In this document: positions 14,301-15,782 of the stretch, in pieces
How the letters are laid out: every line of letters starts with the position of its first letter
Position numbering within the stretch: position 1 is the first letter of the stretch
Assembly: GCA_045596925.1 (NCBI GenBank)
Contig: JAZODH010000077.1
Span: 1-15,782, forward strand
Reading direction: 5' to 3'
Source: SIG710 sp045596925
Lineage (GTDB): Bacteria; Bacillota; Clostridia; Oscillospirales; CAG-272
DNA length: 15,782 nt
The notes under the pieces: generated by a model
Database searches by the model: none
Told to the model about the DNA's origin: nothing
What the model saw: only the letters and a program-made list of their open reading frames with translations
Position numbers and translations under genes: made by a program

Positions 14301-15565
14301 TCAAGGATTATGCTCTTTCGGGCAAGGAGATAGTTATCACGATCCCGCAGGGACTCCTCGTATCCGAGGAAAGCGTGACTCTGGACGGAGCTTCAGCATC
14401 CGACACCGAACTGACCGACAGCGAGCTTCGTATCAAGATCACGGAAAACTCGGGCACTGTTCAGTTTTCCGCAAGCCCCACGGCCTACGGCTTGATCGTT
14501 TCCTCTGCATCCCTTTCCTTCACCCATAAAGGTGTCAACTATCAAGAGTTTGTTGGCAGTATATCGACTACGATGGAATACGTGACCATCGAAGTCCCGA
14601 CGACCACCTCTACTCAAAGTATTCTGGTGCAAGGAGTAACCGTCCCGGGTGCTTCGGTCACCGTCTATGACGGCGAATGGGTCATCGGGCGCGCAACCGC
14701 TTACGAAAGCGGACGTTGGTCGGCTCTGGTCGAGCTTTCGGGCAACGATGCCGACGCGCTTCATCTTATCAGCGCATCGGTAACGGTTGACGGTGAAACT
14801 AAAACTACCGCGCAATATGAGATTCTGTTTGCCGATAATCTAACCAATATCAAAAACTTGCATATGTACTATAATGGAAGAAAGCACGTTATTAAGTCCG
14901 ACGGCTCCGTGGATCCCTTACCCATTTTGTTTTCTCCGTACGAAAGCGATTATATGTTCCATATTCAGCTTGAAAATGATGAAAACGTAGAGAGCGTGTA
15001 TATTACCGACAGCAGAGGCGATATGGATGCCTATTATATGGGAACAAAGGACGAAAACGGCTGGTGGGTGATAAACGCAACGTACGATACTATAATGATC
15101 TTGGCGAATTTTGGCAGCAATATGGAGAGTAAGGGAAACATTTGGTATGTAGGCGGAGATCCGTTTGACGATAAAGGCAATTATTACCAACAGGAAATTA
15201 CGGTCTTGCCTCCCGGCCCGTTCAGCATAGGATTCATCAACAAGCCTCTTGATGAAACGATAAATAACGACATCATCGACAAATACTCAAATATCGACCC
15301 CGAGGTGATGAAGGAGGAGATGTCGGATATGCCCGAAATGTGGCAGAATGCAACGGGCAGAGTCAATTCCGACACGCGCGACTCCGAGGGCTACGGAGTG
15401 CTTGATTTTGAGATCGATCTGAACAATGAGGCGGAAGCGACTCTGCATTATAAGATTACTGCCGCAAGGGATGCCAGCGTCACCCGCGCTCAGCTTGATG
15501 CCGTTGAAAGCTTCACGAAGAGTGTGGACAGCGAGGGAAATACCGTCTATACATCATACTATTAG
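11318..15565 (+). CDS. Secreted BspA-like leucine-rich-repeat surface protein, frame interrupted by TAG
   Basis: A signal peptide (about 1-27, ending APAYA) is followed by LRR_5/BspA-type leucine-rich repeats over residues about 35-745. Typical units are TAIGEYAFYCCNNLTSVEIA and EIGRYAFAYCDELS, and these are spaced by DGVL(Y/F) hairpins (DGVLF 157, DGVLY 315, HGVLY 474, DGVLF 636). Residues 856-910 resemble a carboxypeptidase-regulatory-like beta-sandwich (GYVTGTVT, YLPAGNYTVVAL). Residues about 1096-1160 resemble a bacterial Ig-like domain (VQGVTVPGASVTVYDG, GRWSALVEL). The rest to 1415 is beta-rich and unrecognised. Such proteins usually bind host or neighbour-cell ligands or the cell wall. 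GGAGG (11308-11312) precedes the ATG. The TAG at 15563-15565 is followed by coding sequence in the same frame, so this is not the natural end. No sorting signal is visible within the window. Confidence 0.85.
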   Translation: MLRYYNKIIAAVLAIAMAFGLAAPAYATGITDGFVIENGVLTAYTGDDTVVRVPDSVTAIANGAFRNNTTMTELYLGKNVVSIDNNIAYGAAALTTVHLPDGDTPVAVAGSAFSGCENLTTLVLGPSVVSVAENFLNISTLQQIVADPENTWYYSRDGVLFRRESSATDLTLVRMPRNSPITDYTVPSDCYVTAIGEYAFYCCNNLTSVEIAAGVKEIRYEAFSHCANLKSIDMGPDVQELDAYAFYYCTALESLTLSPALDDVLTSTSGTLSGSPLKTLIVPKNAAFIPANMMFKDTLTEIIVEDGNPVFTSADGVLYTADPRNANATGDTLLAYPRAKADENYSILEGTKTVGKDAFGDNKLLSKVTMPESLEVIKQAAFAYCYGLTEIVLGKNVHTLEYDAFYRCNNMTSFTLSEKLTPETVNNSVVGGCNKLTTLYVPAAAEFVPNSIAKFGTLTEIAVEDGNSRYFSDHGVLYERTEEDGQLLHTYPRAKADEGYAILEGTKSVGKDAFGDNKLLTKVTMPESLEVIKQAAFAHCYGLTEIVLGKNVHTLEYDAFYGCNNMTSFTLSEKLTPETVNNSVVGGSEKLTTLYVPATAEYAPPSLYRHSALENIFVIDEAGNRDALGVAYFSSDGVLFSADGTTLIQIPTAKQITEYAIPETVTVIGERAAYDHKYLQSVSIPAGVTEIGRYAFAYCDELSLIMAMGCNPETIGSSALDANDNVAIVCDEGSSLVEHAIYHKLVYVTGGNLITAKVEKKLTGSDGYTEDSLSSYRVSVFLGDNGTAEEYEFPAYTAGDYILIPAEKTANNGESIKDYSKVTVRLISKTGECEESVTLVELDENKCAEVTLRAAQKGYVTGTVTAQSRATVAIYDSEGAHIQTMNLNSGKYTSDYLPAGNYTVVALQGKVRNWIQNSLSDYETLGMQEGSDYVKSTVKLINGEIAVQDITISKESTYASVWLDEGKTSYLLLDSEVTASGRIDFRLSYSLKEEFKDYALSGKEIVITIPQGLLVSEESVTLDGASASDTELTDSELRIKITENSGTVQFSASPTAYGLIVSSASLSFTHKGVNYQEFVGSISTTMEYVTIEVPTTTSTQSILVQGVTVPGASVTVYDGEWVIGRATAYESGRWSALVELSGNDADALHLISASVTVDGETKTTAQYEILFADNLTNIKNLHMYYNGRKHVIKSDGSVDPLPILFSPYESDYMFHIQLENDENVESVYITDSRGDMDAYYMGTKDENGWWVINATYDTIMILANFGSNMESKGNIWYVGGDPFDDKGNYYQQEITVLPPGPFSIGFINKPLDETINNDIIDKYSNIDPEVMKEEMSDMPEMWQNATGRVNSDTRDSEGYGVLDFEIDLNNEAEATLHYKITAARDASVTRAQLDAVESFTKSVDSEGNTVYTSYY
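12361..12646 (+). repeat. Intragenic direct repeat, copy A
   Basis: This 286-base segment matches 12826-13111 with 17 mismatches by my hand count (about 94%) and no gaps. It encodes a leucine-rich-repeat block beginning EGTKTVGKDAFGDNK. The offset is 465 bases, exactly 155 codons, so the reading frame is kept. Confidence 0.95.
12826..13111 (+). repeat. Intragenic direct repeat, copy B
   Basis: Second copy of the duplicated leucine-rich-repeat block (EGTKSVGKDAFGDNK...). Most mismatches to copy A are clustered near the 3' end, around the codons for GGCNK versus GGSEK. Confidence 0.95.
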
Positions 15566-15782
15566 GAAGAAACCGACTACTATAAGAGTCTTGTATCGGG
15601 CGGCGAGGAGCCGAGTGCGTTCTCGGGACGCCGCGGCGGCAACGCTTCAAACGCGCTGATGAAGATGGGCTCAACTTCGTATGAATTCCCAGTAGGAGTT
15701 GAAGAGGGCGCAAAGATCGTAACCACCGAAGTCATCGGATGGGCGGCGGGCGAGATCAGCGAAACCTTCGGCAAGCAGGTCG
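15566..15782 (+). pseudogene. Continuation of the leucine-rich-repeat protein frame beyond the in-frame TAG
   Basis: Translating straight on in the same frame gives EETDYYKSLVSGGEEPSAFS and later VEEGAKIVTTEVIGWAAGEI, with no stop up to the window edge. The composition and codon use are the same as upstream. There is no ribosome binding site or plausible new start right after the TAG. It therefore represents the lost C-terminal part of the protein, a read-through extension, or the effect of a single-base sequence error. Confidence 0.75.

Overview
The window looks like a chromosomal segment of an uncultured, spore-forming member of the Clostridia (Bacillota). The evidence is the tail of an alpha/beta-type small acid-soluble spore protein at the left edge, strong AGGAGG-type ribosome binding sites before almost every gene, extended -10 promoters, a clostridial TnpV-type transposon protein, Gram-positive style lipoproteins and a BspA-like leucine-rich-repeat surface protein. 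The genus cannot be fixed from the sequence alone.

Layout. Bases 1-606 hold a broken spore-protein end running into a TnpV gene, so a mobile-element footprint. Bases 729-1708 form a compact unit: an extended -10 promoter, a structured leader that I take to be a DUF3800-type RNA motif, a DUF3800 protein, and a 42-codon downstream frame whose start codon appears mutated to ATA, closed by a terminator. Bases 1709-2098 (minus strand) encode an XRE-type regulator with two C-terminal membrane segments. It is divergent from a large gene (2251-4701) for an exported beta-helix/InlB-repeat protein that crosses the membrane once and ends in a LuxR-type DNA-binding domain, apparently a membrane-spanning one-component regulator.

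Bases 4784-11300 hold a seven-gene operon with its own promoter and a terminator-like end. It encodes an eight-cysteine zinc-finger protein, four proteins carrying six near-identical CxxC-x10-CxxC zinc ribbons (three of them membrane proteins), and two lipoproteins. Domains recur across the operon. One roughly 100-residue domain is found both in the zinc-ribbon protein at 5208 and as four tandem copies in the lipoprotein at 7949, and the two lipoproteins share a second domain. I read this as an undescribed envelope module with a zinc-ribbon cytoplasmic/membrane part and a lipoprotein outer part. Its function is unknown, and it is the best candidate in the window for an uncharacterised system.

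Bases 11318-15782 hold a very large secreted leucine-rich-repeat protein with a recent internal duplication (two 286-bp copies, about 94% identical). Its frame is interrupted by a single TAG at 15563-15565, after which the same frame continues as good coding sequence to the window edge. None of the other 13 reading frames ends in TAG. The window contains no rRNA, tRNA, CRISPR array or complete insertion sequence that I can see, and no gene-free stretch longer than 300 bases.
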